This document shows, one piece after another, positions 12,551 to 25,463 of a stretch of 64,000 nt of DNA (position 1 is the first letter of the stretch; every line of letters starts with the position of its first letter). This DNA comes from Auanema rhodensis. Lineage: Eukaryota; Nematoda; Chromadorea; Rhabditida; Rhabditidae. The notes under the pieces are model-generated. The model had not been told where the DNA came from, made no database searches, and saw only the letters and a program-made list of their open reading frames with translations. The stretch is from the NCBI GenBank assembly GCA_964057225.1, contig OZ059894.1:10426131-10490130 (forward strand). Reading direction: 5' to 3'. Made by a program: the position numbers and the translations under genes.

Positions 12551-15369
12551 TCTCATATCTTTATCTATATAATGTATATGGCAATCGACATCTACTCATA
12601 TATTCATTCATACATCCATCCATCTGGAGATTTTTTTCTTATAAAAAAAAAAAGAAGAATAGTTTATTATATGGTATTGTTAAAATGAAAATATCAAATA
12701 ACAAGAAGTGATCTTCGGAAATTGATATTAAGCATTCATTTCAAAGGTTAATGACATCATAAGTATTTCAATACGAACTTTATTTTCTGAAGATTTCATT
12801 TCTCTTCAATTTACCTCATAAATTCATATAATATCTCTCATTTTCTATTTTACTATAACTCTTTTCAACTCTTATTTCGTATAATATCTCATCTATTCTA
12901 TTAATTTTCATCGAAATATCTCTAAAAAATGACCGTAATCTATCTATAATATTTGGTAATAAATAAGAATCTTATAATATTTTATAATAATTTTATTAAT
13001 TTATATATAAATTTTTCCAATTATTATTATTTAAATCGAAAAAAAAAGAAAATTTTTCACCACTCCCAACAGATTTTTGATTAAAATTCAAAAAACAAAT
13101 TAATTATCTGCATATTATTCAATGTATGTTTCAAGTTTTCTTCTTATAAAAAAAGTTTTTATTTAGATCAATTGATATAGAGAATGAGTTATTCTACTTC
13201 CGTCTTCAATTGAAAAGACATGTGTGCAAGCAGATGAGAATGAATGAAACGAAGATTTGATGCAAATTGTTTCTGAAAATTTGAAAAATTAATTGTTATC
13301 TTCATTCAAATTGATATATCTTAACCTTTCATCTTTAGCATTTCCAAATAAAGAAATACATATCCAGTAATCCAAAAATAAATATTTCAAGTTCAATATT
13401 TGATATTCTTGCACCGCCACGAAGCACCATCATCAGTGTAGTACCTCCTCCTCCTCCTCTTCTACCCACCCCTCTTACCATCTCCACCTCCTCTTCATTC
13501 ATATAAGTAGTGTTATGTATGAAAAATATTTATATATAATTAGAAGAAATATTGAAAATAATCCAAAAAAAATAAAAAAAAGGCGGCATAGCCATAAGGT
13601 TGTTTATCAACTTTTTGAAGTTTTATTTGTTTTGGGATTAAATATCTAATTTCATCATATATTACCATATATTCTTTTGTATTTTTCTTCATTTTTCCTC
13701 ATTTGTTTCAAATATTGTTATATTCTCAAATTTTTTTTTAAATATTTTCAAACAAAAAATATAAAATAATAATTAAAATGTCTGTCATATACAAATATTT
13801 CCTATATTTTAGTTTTTTTTTAAAAAATAGAAGGATTTTTATGTCAAATATACATATAGTTAGACGTGTACATACATATAGTTAGTTATAAAAATATTTA
13901 TTTCCTTTTTTTTTCTTCTTTGTTTCAATCTTCTACTATTTCTATGTTACGATAGATATATGAAGAAGAAAAAAAAGGTTCAGATGATATTTAAAATGTT
14001 TTTTTTATTATTTTATTTAAAAAAAAAAGAATTATCTACAACTTTTAAATGTTTTTCAAACATTTGTAAATACATAACTGTATCTTTTTTTTTTGTTTTA
14101 TTTCTTTTCAAAATAAATTTTGTTCAAAAGAAAATTTCCCCCTCCCCCCCTCTCTCTCTCTCTCTTTCTTAAATACTTTGAACTTAAGAAAAGCACGTTG
14201 AGAGAACTACTTACATCTACTAATATTCATTTACAAGCTTATGCTGCTGTGCCTTCAACTTTTAACTATTTACAATAACAATATTTAACATTTAAAGCTT
14301 AGCTATAGTATAATATGACATCACACTATCATAACTATATGTCAAAATATATGCAAAAAGAAAGTCAAATTCTCACATAACTATGCATGTCTATCTGGAT
14401 GTCTTAGATGTAAAAAGGCTTGGTGTAAAAACCTTATTGCCTATAGCTTAAAGGTAATTTGAAACTTTCTACTGATTTTTCAAGTAATTGATCATTCTCT
14501 TCAAGTTTAACTCATTCATGTACCTTTTCACATTCTCTCTTTCTCTCTGATTATCCGAACACACAAACTCACACATGCTTACTTGCATATTCTCTGAACC
14601 TTGCTTGAGAATCACCTTTCCTTTTCATATTTTTCAGTTACATTTTAGTTTATTCAAGTAATTATTGACGGATCAACTACTATATAGTTAATCATTAGTT
14701 ATTCATATTATTACGTATATATTACTTTTAATGAATTATTATATGAAAAAACTAATTTATTCTATCAATATTAATTAACCTTAACACTTAATTTCAACCT
14801 CATGCTTTCAGATCAATCTTGTGAGATTTCCTTTTTGACTTCTCCGCCTTCTTCCGTTCGTTTTCGGCTATTTCTTTTGTCTTTTAACACACAGTGTTTC
14901 GAACATTATCATATAAAGCCGTCAAATAAGATTTATTCTTTGAACCCAAAATGACATCAAAATGTTTCCAAAACTTAACTTTTTCAACTTTTAGCTTTTA
15001 ACAATCATTGATAATCTAAAATTATTTGTATTTCTCAAACTACATTTTCCTAATTAATGCCTTCAATATCTCTTTCTCATTTTATTTTTTCTTTTGTTCT
15101 GATTTCAAATTAATTTATTGTCAACAAACATGTGTACGTACATATATGTATATGTGTATCTGTGTGTGTGGGGAACTTATAAACTATCTTCTCAAGCATT
15201 ATTTCCAACCTGATCCACAATGCTCAAACTATGTTTCCAACTTTTTTTTGTATAAGTTAGTTTATGTTTAACAATAATTCATATATACATATATATATAT
15301 ATGTTTATATAGATAGATTATCTTTAATATGACTTATCTTTAATCCATGATTCTACACATGGTTTCTCT

Positions 15370-15370
15370 T

Positions 15371-15408
<38 letters not shown>
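15370..15408. repeat. (CT)n microsatellite
   Basis: About 38 nt of CT repeat on the plus strand. Confidence 0.9.
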
Positions 15409-15409
<1 letters not shown>

Positions 15410-17248
15410 ACTTCTAAAGATTTCTGATTCCTATAGTCTCAATTGTGAACATAATGATTCTTCAAGCTATTTAATTTTTGAAAAAAAAAAGCTTTTGATC
15501 TGAAAATACCGTCTGAAAATCTTTTGTTTATCACATTGGTGTATGATATCTAAATTCTATCTTAAACTCTTTGGTTCAAAAAACATTGAAAAACAGAATA
15601 CAATATATACTATATACTATATACTATATGTATATCTAAATATATGTTATTATTAATTTTAAATTTATAGAATAATTTAACTTTTTTTTTTTAATTTTTG
15701 ATCAATTTATACATAAATTATTCGATTAATACTTGTACATTTTATAATTAATTTTCTATTTTACGTTTGTTCAAACTTAATTAGCATATATAAGTAATAA
15801 TCACATACATATTTCATTTTCTTTTTGATTTTTGAGAATACCGGTTGTATTCATTATTTCTATTCAAATCCCACCTCATCCCCTCCCGCCCCAACCCCCC
15901 ACACCCTTCTTCTCTTTTCTCCTCTCAAAGCATTCTTCTTACGATCTCATATTCTACCAACTCGCACTTGTTTTCTCTTTTCAAATTTCTTTTTTGGCTT
16001 TTTTGAATAACGTGCTTCATAAAGGACAATATTTGAATTTTACATACATATTTTAAGAAATGACCGGCATCCAATAACCGTCTCATCATTTTTCTTCTGC
16101 TTGTACTCTAGTTTCAGGACTTTATTCCAAAAATTTTCTCTTAACTTTCTTGTTTTTCCAATATTCTGTCAGTATTCGCTTTCATTTGCAGCTAGCTTTT
16201 TGGAAAATTTGTCGTTGGAATTTGAGTTTAAATGTGATACTTGGTTGAAAAAGAGAAAGAAATTTATCCTGATTAAACGAGCTAAAAGTATTATGCAATG
16301 GATAAGCTTCCATGAACTTGTTGTTTTTACATGTTTAAAGCCGACTAACCATCTGCACCACCTCATTTCAACATGGATTTATGTAGTCATCTGCATTACG
16401 TTCTCTTCTCTATATTGAAAAGTAGTATTGAAACTTTTCTAATTTTTTTTCTCAATTTTAATTTCTTTTTTTCAAAAATCTCATTCAATAGATTTGAAAT
16501 ATGATTACAATCATGTAAAGAAGAAACTCATATCTTCAATTATCATTTCTCTTTAATATATTCGGATAAAAATGAAAAAAGAAGAAACGTTTGTCATTCA
16601 TTTTTATAAAAAACTTTAATTCATTTATAAAACTTTTTGTTTTGTTTTATAACAATTGTACATGTTTCAATTCAAATACACAAGTAGTTTCTATATAGTA
16701 TGTGTTTATACACATACACACACATACATACATACATTCTGCTGTTATAACATCACATACATATAGTTAATGATTATATTTTTTTTTGTTTTAAACTATA
16801 TTCTTTACTATATGTTTTTGGTCGGACAATCTTTTTCATACAACTTCATCATTTTTACAAATTAATGAGTTCAAATCTAAGAATTACTTATGCATGTCTT
16901 GCAAAATTCTGCATATCTATCCAGATGTTTTTGGATACTTTCATCATATCCACGTATAACAGACAATCATTTTTATTTTTTAAATATATATTCATACATA
17001 TTTATATATTTTATATAAATAACTATGCATATATAATAATATTAACTATTAATATTGTTATTATTATCTTTTTCTTTTATTTTCTCACCTTGTGTCATCC
17101 AATCCAATCATCACAATTTGTATTTAAACCTTCCACTGGATCATTGGATGAGAAAAACAAGTAACAAACTTATACAAGCACATATCTGTTTTTCTTTCTC
17201 CCAGTTTCCTTCCAGACTACATCATCTTCGTCATCGTCATCTGCCTTT

Positions 17249-17273
17249 CCTTCTTCTTCTTCTTCTTCTTCTT
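17249..17273. repeat. (TTC)n repeat
   Basis: Eight copies of TTC in a CT-rich context. Confidence 0.85.
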
Positions 17274-18699
17274 TTTCCCTCATCATATTCGTCTTGTAAT
17301 TCTTTTTCATATTCTACATACTATCGAAAAAGAGTTTGAAAATAGTATTCATATTCTTGTCTATTATCTTCAAAATATTTCCGAATTTCAAGCTCAACTT
17401 ACATGAGCAGGTGTTCTCACAATGATCTGATGTATTGTTTCTTTTCAATAACTTGCTCATTTATTATTCATGTAATTCCTAAATTCTCACGACTATATAA
17501 ACATATACTTTTCTTTTCTCTTAGTTCCTCGAACCTTTGTTAAAATTTATTTATTTCTATCTAAACACTTGTCTTTTGCCCTCGTTTTTTCCAACCATAA
17601 TAATACTCATTCATTTTTCATTCTAAATTTCTCTTAATGTCCTGTCTTTTCTTCAATTCTTTTTATTTTTGCATTTTTAAATATTTTCGAACACTTAAGT
17701 GCAAAATTAAACAGATCCTTGTCGTTTTTCTATTCCTTTTTTTCTACTTTTTACACTTCCTTATGTGATACCACTCTCGAGACAAAAGCACAAAACCCTT
17801 TCCACTTCTATGTACTGATTTTGCAACAAAAACGTCAATTAGTTACATATCGTTTATTCTAATTAGAATTATAAAAAAGATTAATTTAAATAAAAAAAAA
17901 CATGAAAATTCCTGGAATAGACGACTTTCATATTTCATTTTGGCAGCATTTTTCTTCTTCTTAACCGATGTGAAGGATCAAGGTTTCAGGCTTGACATGG
18001 ATTGAGAATATAAAGTACCTCTTCTTCTCCTTCTTCTCTTAATACATTCTAACTTATAGGAATATTCTTCCTTTTTTTTGGCTCTCGCAACGAATAATAT
18101 ATTTTCCCTTCTATGTCCTTCTATATCTCTGGCAGTCTCAGTCTCTGATTCCGGAAACGGAAGTTTGTCTAACGGAAGGAAAGCATATGCTTATCACATC
18201 GGTGTTGCTGTCTCTGAATTCCATCCATAATCCATAATCATGAAAGCCAACCTCTTGAAAGCTGAACCCTCAAATCATTTTCTATTTTTGTCTTCAAATC
18301 TTTCTTTTCTTGTTTTCTTGTGACAGTTTGAACACACACAAATAAGAAACGTATAGGAAAGACGATCTTTTCATGAAAGTTTAAGTTTAAATTTAACCTT
18401 TTAAAGCTAATCTTTACATGTTTTTTATATTTATTTTCTGCTTTTTAATGTTGGAAAAAGCTTCATCTGAATTAAGCTTTAGTGAATATTCAACTTTTTT
18501 TTTGCATTTTTGTGATCCATCCATATGTCAAGCAACATATTTCCCTCTCTATTTTACTTTTTCTCTCTCTCTCTCTTTACTTCTTCACCAGCTCATATTG
18601 CAATTATTTTACTTTTTTTATATTTATGTTCTTGATCTTTTTTGCTTTTGAATTTTTGTTCTTTTTTTTCACATATTCCGCAATTTATATTGTTCTGTG

Positions 18700-18700
<1 letters not shown>

Positions 18701-18750
<50 letters not shown>
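18701..18750. repeat. (CT)n microsatellite near the GPCR start
   Basis: 50 nt of perfect CT repeat about 90 nt upstream of the GPCR start codon, just before the presumptive splice acceptor. Confidence 0.95.
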
Positions 18751-18753
<3 letters not shown>

Positions 18754-18843
18754 AAAAAAAACTTTTTTCTATCTATACACAACCACAAAAAAAATTTTCA
18801 CATACTTTCAATTGCAGGCGATTAGGCAATTCTAATCAGAACA

Positions 18844-20352
18844 ATGTCATCTGAATCTGGACAATGTGGGTATACAGAAGAAGTTAGCACTATTCGATTT
18901 ATCTATATATCTATTTCTGGGATAATAGCTATTGCTGGTAATTCATTACATCATTTCAATTTTCTATTTTCTATTTATAGGCTGTATATCTAATTTACTT
19001 CTTCTTTATATTTTTTCTACAAAACGAATGCCAAATAGTCCGCCAAATCTCTATCCAGCAGTATTAGCTGTACTCGATGCTATTCTATGTTTATTATTTG
19101 TTTTTGTATTTGTTATAGATGTTAACATGATATATCTCAAGAATTTGGTAATATCATATCTATTATCAATGCTTTATCAATCAATTCATATTTCCAGAAA
19201 CTCTTCATATTATACCACAGATACATCATTATAGCTTTTGCTTCGGCTAAAATAGTTCAATTTCTTATTCCATATATGCTTATGCTAGCTACATTCGAAA
19301 GATATACATGGATAACCAATAAGTATGTTTAGCTTACAACCTATTTTCCACTTACTCATCCTATTAGCCTGTTTTCATCTGCTTTTTTTCAGTCGAGAAT
19401 ATATATTTCTCAAACCACACGGCCGATATATATCGATTATATTCATCACGCTAATCGGAATCACGCTCCGCGTGCCTTCAGCTTTAGCTTTAAAAGTTGC
19501 TGAATTCCCTGACTGCGATGATAATTTTCGGAAGCTGGCAGTTGATCAGAAAGATTGGGCTAAGGTATTCATTAAAGAAACATTGAACTTTCCGGATTAA
19601 AGCTATCATTGTTCTATTATAGGGTGAAGAATTATTCGTTTTCTATGATTTCTATGCTATAACATTGCTTCAAACATTTCTACCTTTTATTATTCTTATG
19701 GTGTTAAATATAACAATTGTCAATAGATTGTCACAAATTGACTCAAAAAACAGAAATTTGAAGGATGACAAGGTATGAATAGTTGGCAGAAAGCCAACAT
19801 ATTCTTCTATTATATTTATAATATTAACTATATTTTCAGCTTATAATAGCAAAACGTAGATCAACTCGAATTATTCAAACATTTAATTTCACTAGAATGC
19901 CCACAGCTGTCCGAAATGCTGTCTTTACTATGGTCAGTAAATTCAGCATTTTTATTTGTTAAAATATAAAACTTTTTCAGGTAGCTATAGTATTTACATA
20001 TTTAATATCTAATACATTACATATAATATTAACAGTATTAGAAGTTGGTAAAGCTTCAATACTTGTAGAGTAAGTTGAAACTTTGAAAGAAATTTAACTT
20101 ATTTTTCATTTGTTCAGAGATGATGACCCATATAAAGCATCTATGATCTATACAATACTTGGAGATGGAGTATCTATGTTATACATGGCATCATCCGCAA
20201 TACGAATTATTATTTATTCGAAATGTAACCGTACAATTCGAAAACAATTATTAAGTATATTATATCCTAAATATTCATCTATTGCTAAATCTCATGAATC
20301 AAGATCTCATTCATATTCTCAGAAAGACATAGATTACCCATCCCAAGTATGA
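18844..20352 (+). CDS. Rhodopsin-family GPCR, neuropeptide-receptor-like
   Basis: Eight exons (18844-18937, 18981-19147, 19198-19322, 19393-19564, 19623-19772, 19840-19932, 19981-20069, 20118-20352) join in phase to 374 aa. Seven hydrophobic segments are recognisable. TM1 is interrupted by intron 1, a short first intracellular loop (STKRMPNSPPN) leads to TM2, and FERYTWI after TM3 takes the DRY position. A two-cysteine extracellular stretch (FPDCDD) precedes TM5, and a basic, Ser-rich tail ends the protein. The KRM-x-N-PxN-Y loop resembles nematode FMRFamide-receptor-like GPCRs; the ligand is not predictable. A plasma-membrane neuronal receptor is inferred. The 5' side holds kilobases of CT-rich DNA and an acceptor 26 nt before the ATG. 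The last codons (GTATGA) could instead be a donor to a further exon. Confidence 0.8.
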
Positions 20353-21382
20353 AAAGAAAAAACTTTTTTTTCTCTCCCTCATCTCATTGCTCTCTTTCTC
20401 CCTCCCTCTCCCTCTCTTTCTCTTTCAGAGTCAATTTCTCTTAAATCATTATCGCCATCTTCTTCTTCTATTTTTTTTCTTTTTTTTTGTTTTTTTTTTT
20501 ATACATAATCTGTGAGATAATATAATAACGGGTTTTTTCTCTAAATGTGTTCATTATTTAAGTGTCATTTACATAAATACGCAGATACATCAGTTACTTT
20601 TAATAATTTTTCATTTTTAAAATTTAATAAATTGATTTTAATTATTATTTTCTTTATAAATATATACTTTTTAACATAAATATATAAATATACATACATA
20701 TATACATACATACATACACATATCTATATATAGAGAGAGAGAGATTTTCTTTTTTTTTCGCAGTTTCTAGTAAATAGCAAATGACGGGAAGAGCTAGTTG
20801 TTTTTAACTTAAATACCAATTATTACAAACGATCGTAGAAATGCTCCTATGTTTCAAGTATCCCCTCAAAAAGGATTAACTTAATTTTTAGTCAGTTAAA
20901 CATTAAAGAATATATCTATTTATTTCTCATGTTTGTATGTTATGTACTTTCTGCTTTGTTTATATTTTGAATTTACTTATGTTTTAAAACAAATTACCTC
21001 ATTATCAATATATTCTTGAAATCTCTTGTAACCCCTCTTTCTCTCTTTCTCTCTCCCTCTCTATAAAACCTTTTTTATGCGATGACAGATGTTCAATTCT
21101 TTCTCACGTGGACATTTTCATTTATCACGTGCATAACGAACCGGCTGCATTCAAGCTGCAGTGAACTTCCGGTAGAAAAGATCTGAAGGTTTAAAATGGC
21201 TGAACTTCCTTCTTTAAAACAAAAAAAAAACAGTGAAAAACAATTGGTTTATTGGGGAAAAAAGATATATACACATGTGTATGCACTTTGTACATATTTA
21301 ACGAGATCATATATAGTTAATGAATATAGTAGTAACCCGAAATACAAGAAAACAATAAAGAAAGAATCAAAAATGTTTTTAT
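20353..21382. other. Intergenic region between convergent genes
   Basis: CT-rich 3' flank of the GPCR, AT repeats, GAGAGA at 20731-20744 and a CTCTC block near 21035-21060. A 105-codon plus-strand frame at 21196 overlaps the 3' end of the minus gene and is judged spurious. Confidence 0.5.
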
Positions 21383-22499
21383 CTAATAAGGTGAGATATA
21401 CGGCAGAGGAGAATAATCATCATCTGTCGAATACGAACTTGAAACTGAACTATGAGAAGAACGTGTACTCGGAACTCTATACTCCTGGTTACGTGCATTG
21501 TTCTTCGATGTAGAATCCAATGACATACTTCCAAGTGATGCATCATTTGCTCGAGCTTTGATCGCCTTTTGCATTTTTTTGCTTGAACTTGAGAGCTTAA
21601 GAGAGCTTATACATATATGCTTTACTAGATTGATATCAAAAACCTTTTTCTCCCGAGTTTTCATTTGGGATTCCTGCTCCAGAACGTATTTCTCGCATTT
21701 AACCGCTAGTTTTGATAAGGTTGGGGAAAAAGTGAAAAACTAAAAACTTGAATTTCATTGAGTTTATAGAAGTTATGTAAGACGTACTTGATGAAGAATT
21801 CCAAGTGGTCGACTGTATTGTTGCGTTGCGAAAGAAGATTTTTCTGAAAAGAAAAAAGAAAAATTTAAATAAAAATTGAAGAAAATTACCTTTAAGTGAT
21901 AATACTTCTTCAGGATCAGATATTTCTTGTATTTGTTTTGAAAGATTTGAATTCCTTGATAGACGAGACATTGCTCTTGCATCAGTGTCAATGTGGGTAG
22001 AATGAGTAACTGGATGCATGGATGAACAAGAGAAAGACGTATTTTGATGTTGAGATGAATTCAAATAATCAGTTGAATAATCCTGTTTCGGAATGAAATT
22101 GGATGTGTAAGCTGTTGTTTGAGCTTGAGCAGTCGACTGATTATGGAATTGACATGACGAAAGAAGATATGGCGTTGATGTATATGAGTTATCATCAAAG
22201 GAAAAAGAAAAACTATGTGATGAAGTTACAACTGAAGAAGGTGAATAAGGAAATTGAGTTGGATAATACTGATCATGATAAGAAGTTGACGAACTATTCA
22301 GCTGATCATAACTATATGAAGAATCAGAAGAAGAAGATTGTTGTGAATAGGCTGAATAAGCTGAATATGGTGATGAAGAGTATGAACATGTTTCAGGAGA
22401 TGACATAGTATATGAAGTTAAAGATTGAGATGAAGGGAGATGTTGAGAAGAATCAGAAGCCATCTGACAATAGTTCAGTTGATATTGTTGTTCATTCAT
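21383..22499 (-). CDS. Ser/Tyr/Gln-rich protein with a charged helical C-terminal part
   Basis: Three exons (21890-22499, 21788-21843, 21383-21739) join in phase to 340 aa. The first about 190 residues are low-complexity Ser/Tyr/Gln/Pro-rich (repeats such as YSAYSAYSQQSSSS), resembling a disordered transactivation or phase-separating region. Then come a short charged segment (SKQIQEISDPEEVLSL), a Lys/Glu-rich helical stretch (CEKYVLEQESQMKTREKK) and a Ser-rich tail ending SPLPYISPY. I do not recognise the family; a nuclear regulatory protein is one guess, without a visible DNA-binding domain. An acceptor (TTGTTCCAG) lies 7 nt before the ATG. Its upstream side faces the second TIL gene. Confidence 0.7.
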
Positions 22500-23433
22500 G
22501 ATTTATCTGGAACAAAAAGATAAAAATAAACAGAAACCAACAATATAGGAATTGGTAATGAAACATGGCTGATGTTTATGTTTCTTAGACTGATTATACC
22601 ATATAGTTAAGAGGGAGGAGCTTATAACACTTAAGGATAAAGGAATGATTTCGAAATATATAAAGAAACATATATGTATATCTGTATACCAATATTCTTT
22701 ATTAACTATATATATATAATTAGTATAATTAAAGTATAATTAGAATTCTTTTAAGATAATTTTCAAAATATAAAGGAAAACAAACACTTTTCTTATCTTG
22801 AAACTTGAATAAAACTTTATAATAAAAATAACAATTTTCTGTTTGAATAATGAATGAAGATGAACATATAGAGTAAACGAAGAAGGGTTAATATAGTTAA
22901 AAATTGTTAATTATGCTTTAATTACCATAAATTATATGATATAAATAACCTTATTTTCTATTGTTTATTATCATCTCATATTACAGTTATTATATGTGAA
23001 TTAGAAGAAGATTATGAAACTTAGAAGAAAGACTTACTTGTTCATAAACTTATTCTATTTTTTATAAAACTTGACAGGTTTATATATAGCATAATTAGAT
23101 GAAATGATGAGTTCGGTTGTAAAAAAATCTATAATTAGCAAATTAATTATTTAAAAAATGAAAAATGAAGCTTATAAAGTTATTAAAAAAGAAATTATTA
23201 ATTCAAATTATTATTGATTGATATGATGAGATCATTAATTAAAATTTAAAAACTTCTTTTTAAATTTATTTATTTGTTGTTTTGAATATAAACTTTTAAA
23301 AAGAATTTTTATAAGTTTTTGACCTTGAAATACTATATTAAGTTAATTTCAGTTTAATCTAATATAAATACTGAAAATACATATAGAAGGTCATTAACCA
23401 ATTTGTTTAGTTTATGAATCAAAACTAAAATCC
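22500..23433. other. Divergent promoter region
   Basis: AT-rich 0.93 kb between the Ser-rich gene (minus) and the second TIL gene (plus). It holds three ATATAGTTAA-type motifs (about 22600, 22703, 22891) and no gene. Confidence 0.5.
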
Positions 23434-25181
23434 ATGAAGACCATCTATTATTCTTTTAATTTAAAATTTATTTTTATTTTTCTTATTGTTCATAGTTATG
23501 TTTTTGAAAAAAAAATTGGTAAGTAAGTTGTTCAAGTTGCTATTGTATAAGCATTTCAATTATTTTTAGCCAGTGCTCATGAAGATTTTGATGACACAAC
23601 AACTATCATTGGACCTATATTCTCATTTCGATCCTCCCAATTTGAACCTCAAATAGGTTTTTATAAAACTATTTTCTTGTTTTTGTTTTGGATTTTTTTC
23701 TATTTTTAAGGTTTAATAACATGTGCTCCAAATGAGATTTTCTACAGTCCATGTCGTCCATGTGATTACTATTGTGGTGAAAAGACTGTTCGAGTACTTG
23801 CTCAATTTCATTTTAAAATTGACAAGAAAACAAGTTTTTAAGGCAAGTTGCAGCAAAAGGACATCATGCTCAGCAGGTTGTGCATGTGCAGCCGGGTATT
23901 TTCGAACCAACGATGGAGCATGTGTAAATGAGTTTATGTGTCCAGGAGCAGAGCCATTTATTGGTGACGAAAGTATGGAAAAGGCGTTTTTCTTGTTAAG
24001 ACCAGCTTTATTAAATTATTTTTGAAAAAAAAAAAAACAAATAGCCAAAAATATTATAACTCCAATGAAAAACTTTGATATTCACAGCTGTTGTATTGGC
24101 TACAGCTTGTTCAAAAACTTGTATTTTTCCTTGAATTCCAGATGAAACGTTAACCACAAAAATCAAATGTTATGATGGATATTGCTCAGCAAATGAATTT
24201 TGTGTTGATGTTGCTATTGGTCCAATCTGCTTATCTTGTAAATTTTGCAAATATTTTCATATTTATTCCAAGACAAATATTATTTTAAAGCTAGATTAAC
24301 TACAAAAGTTCCAACTACCACCATCTCTACCACTACTACTACCACTACTTCTACCTCTCCTTCTACCTCTCCTTCTACCTCTCCTTCTACCTCTACTTCT
24401 ACTACTGCTAAAAGCTCCACAGCAACAGCCACATCAACAGCTCAAACATCGCCTTCTTTGAATCAGGAACGAGATAAAAACACTACTGTTAGCTTGAATA
24501 TATTATTTTTGCTGAAATGACTATTTACCCGCATTGTTTAAGGAATCAAAGACTTTTTTCAAATGCAATGAGTTAGATTGTCCACACGGAGGAGTTTGCT
24601 TGGAAATTTTTGGCCAAGCCCGCTGTTTTGCATCGCCAAGTTTGTCCAATTTCAATTTTTTCGAAAAAAAAAATCAAGTTTTTCGATTAAGTTTGTCGTA
24701 ATGTTTTTGAACGATGGTACGATTGTATGCCATGCGAAAGTATATGTAGTAATCGAACTATAAAACAGAAGGTATTTCATGCTTTCGAGCTCATAATTTG
24801 GAATAAAAAACATTTTTTTAAGAAATGCGATGAAACATGTAAACCAGGTTGCGCCTGTCGTCCAACTTTCATACGAAATGAAGCTTCATGTACATTACCG
24901 ATTCTATGTACAAATCCAGAAAAGTTTAAACCATTACCAATGATAGAACTTGAACCCCTTATAGTTGATTTATCAGGTAATAAGAGAAAGCTAAGATTAA
25001 GATGGAAATAATTCATTTTTAAGATAATTCTGTCAATGTAAAACAGGAAAGACAAAAAGGAACAGTAGTTGACAAGAATTTAATGTCATTGTCGTCGTCG
25101 CATGTATCAGCATCGCCGTCGTCGTCGTCGTCATCATCTTCTTCACAGGAGGAAGAAGACGAAGGAAATCGTTATAATTAA
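23434..25181 (+). CDS. Secreted protein with two TIL domains flanking Cys-rich and Ser/Thr-rich segments
   Basis: Ten exons (23434-23518, 23570-23656, 23711-23787, 23843-23972, 24142-24237, 24291-24487, 24543-24639, 24692-24771, 24823-24976, 25024-25181) join in phase to 386 aa. In order: a signal peptide; an acidic/Thr stretch; a ten-Cys TIL domain (CAPNEIFYSPCRPC ... GCACAAGYFRTNDGAC); a small Cys cluster (KCYDGYCSANEFC); a mucin-like Ser/Thr linker with a 12-bp tandem repeat; an EGF-like piece (CPHGGVC); a second ten-Cys TIL (CMPCESIC ... GCACRPTF); and a tail with a nine-Ser run. The Ser/Thr linker is a likely O-glycosylation site (inference). Probably an extracellular protease inhibitor or matrix protein. 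An extra micro-exon near 24091-24110 is possible. It ends 37 nt from a convergent gene. Confidence 0.75.
24349..24396 (+). repeat. 12-bp coding tandem repeat
   Basis: About four copies of TCTACCTCTCCT, encoding STSP units in the mucin-like linker of the TIL gene. A likely site of length variation. Confidence 0.8.
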
Positions 25182-25218
25182 TGAAATCTTTTCCTAATTC
25201 AAATGAATATGATAACTA

Positions 25219-25463
25219 TTAGAAGATATCATTACTATGAATTGTTGTAGGAAATTGAAAATTACAATAATCTAAGCATGTCTGAAATAGATAAATTTCA
25301 TTAAAAATTATTTAAAATTGAAATTAATTACCGCAGCTTGATCATTATCAAAGATTTGTTGGCAGCTTTTTGTACAATCAGGAAAATATCGATTAGCTTG
25401 TATAGTTAGCATAGTATATGCAAGAATGAAGAAGATGATGAAGTATATCTTAGACAGAGCCAT
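25219..25463 (-). CDS. Small secreted peptide with twin CX3C motifs (copy A)
   Basis: Two exons (25332-25463, 25219-25281) joined in phase 0 give 64 aa. A signal peptide (MALSKIYFIIFFILAY ...) is followed by a short mature part with exactly four cysteines: CTKSC, 11 residues, CLDYC. This CX3C-loop-CX3C pattern is that of disulfide-stapled helical hairpins. The single intron falls in the loop, between the two motifs. I do not recognise the family and assign no function. The peptide at 26203-26477 has the same architecture and intron position. An acceptor-like TTTGATAG lies 2 nt before the ATG, and GA-rich DNA lies just upstream. Confidence 0.65.

Larger units (their letters stand above)
10536..18843. 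other. Pyrimidine-rich non-coding region upstream of the GPCR gene
   Basis: Eight kilobases with no supportable gene. From about 11.4 kb the plus strand is dominated by T and C, with many CT runs, poly-T blocks and CATATAGTTAA-type motifs. The longest frame (16101-16418, 105 codons) has no domain, start context or splice partners. An acceptor (TTGCAG, ends 18817) precedes the GPCR start by 26 nt. Confidence 0.6.

Noticed and set aside
12382-12711. Frame through the (CT)n tract (Leu-Ser repeats)
   Set aside because: Produced by the microsatellite, as are the frames at 18482, 18642 and 30690.
16101-16418. 105-codon plus-strand frame
   Set aside because: No domain, signal, splice partners or start context; expected by chance in T-rich DNA.
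21196-21513. 105-codon plus-strand frame near the Ser-rich gene
   Set aside because: Overlaps the well-supported minus-strand last exon; low-complexity and without signature.
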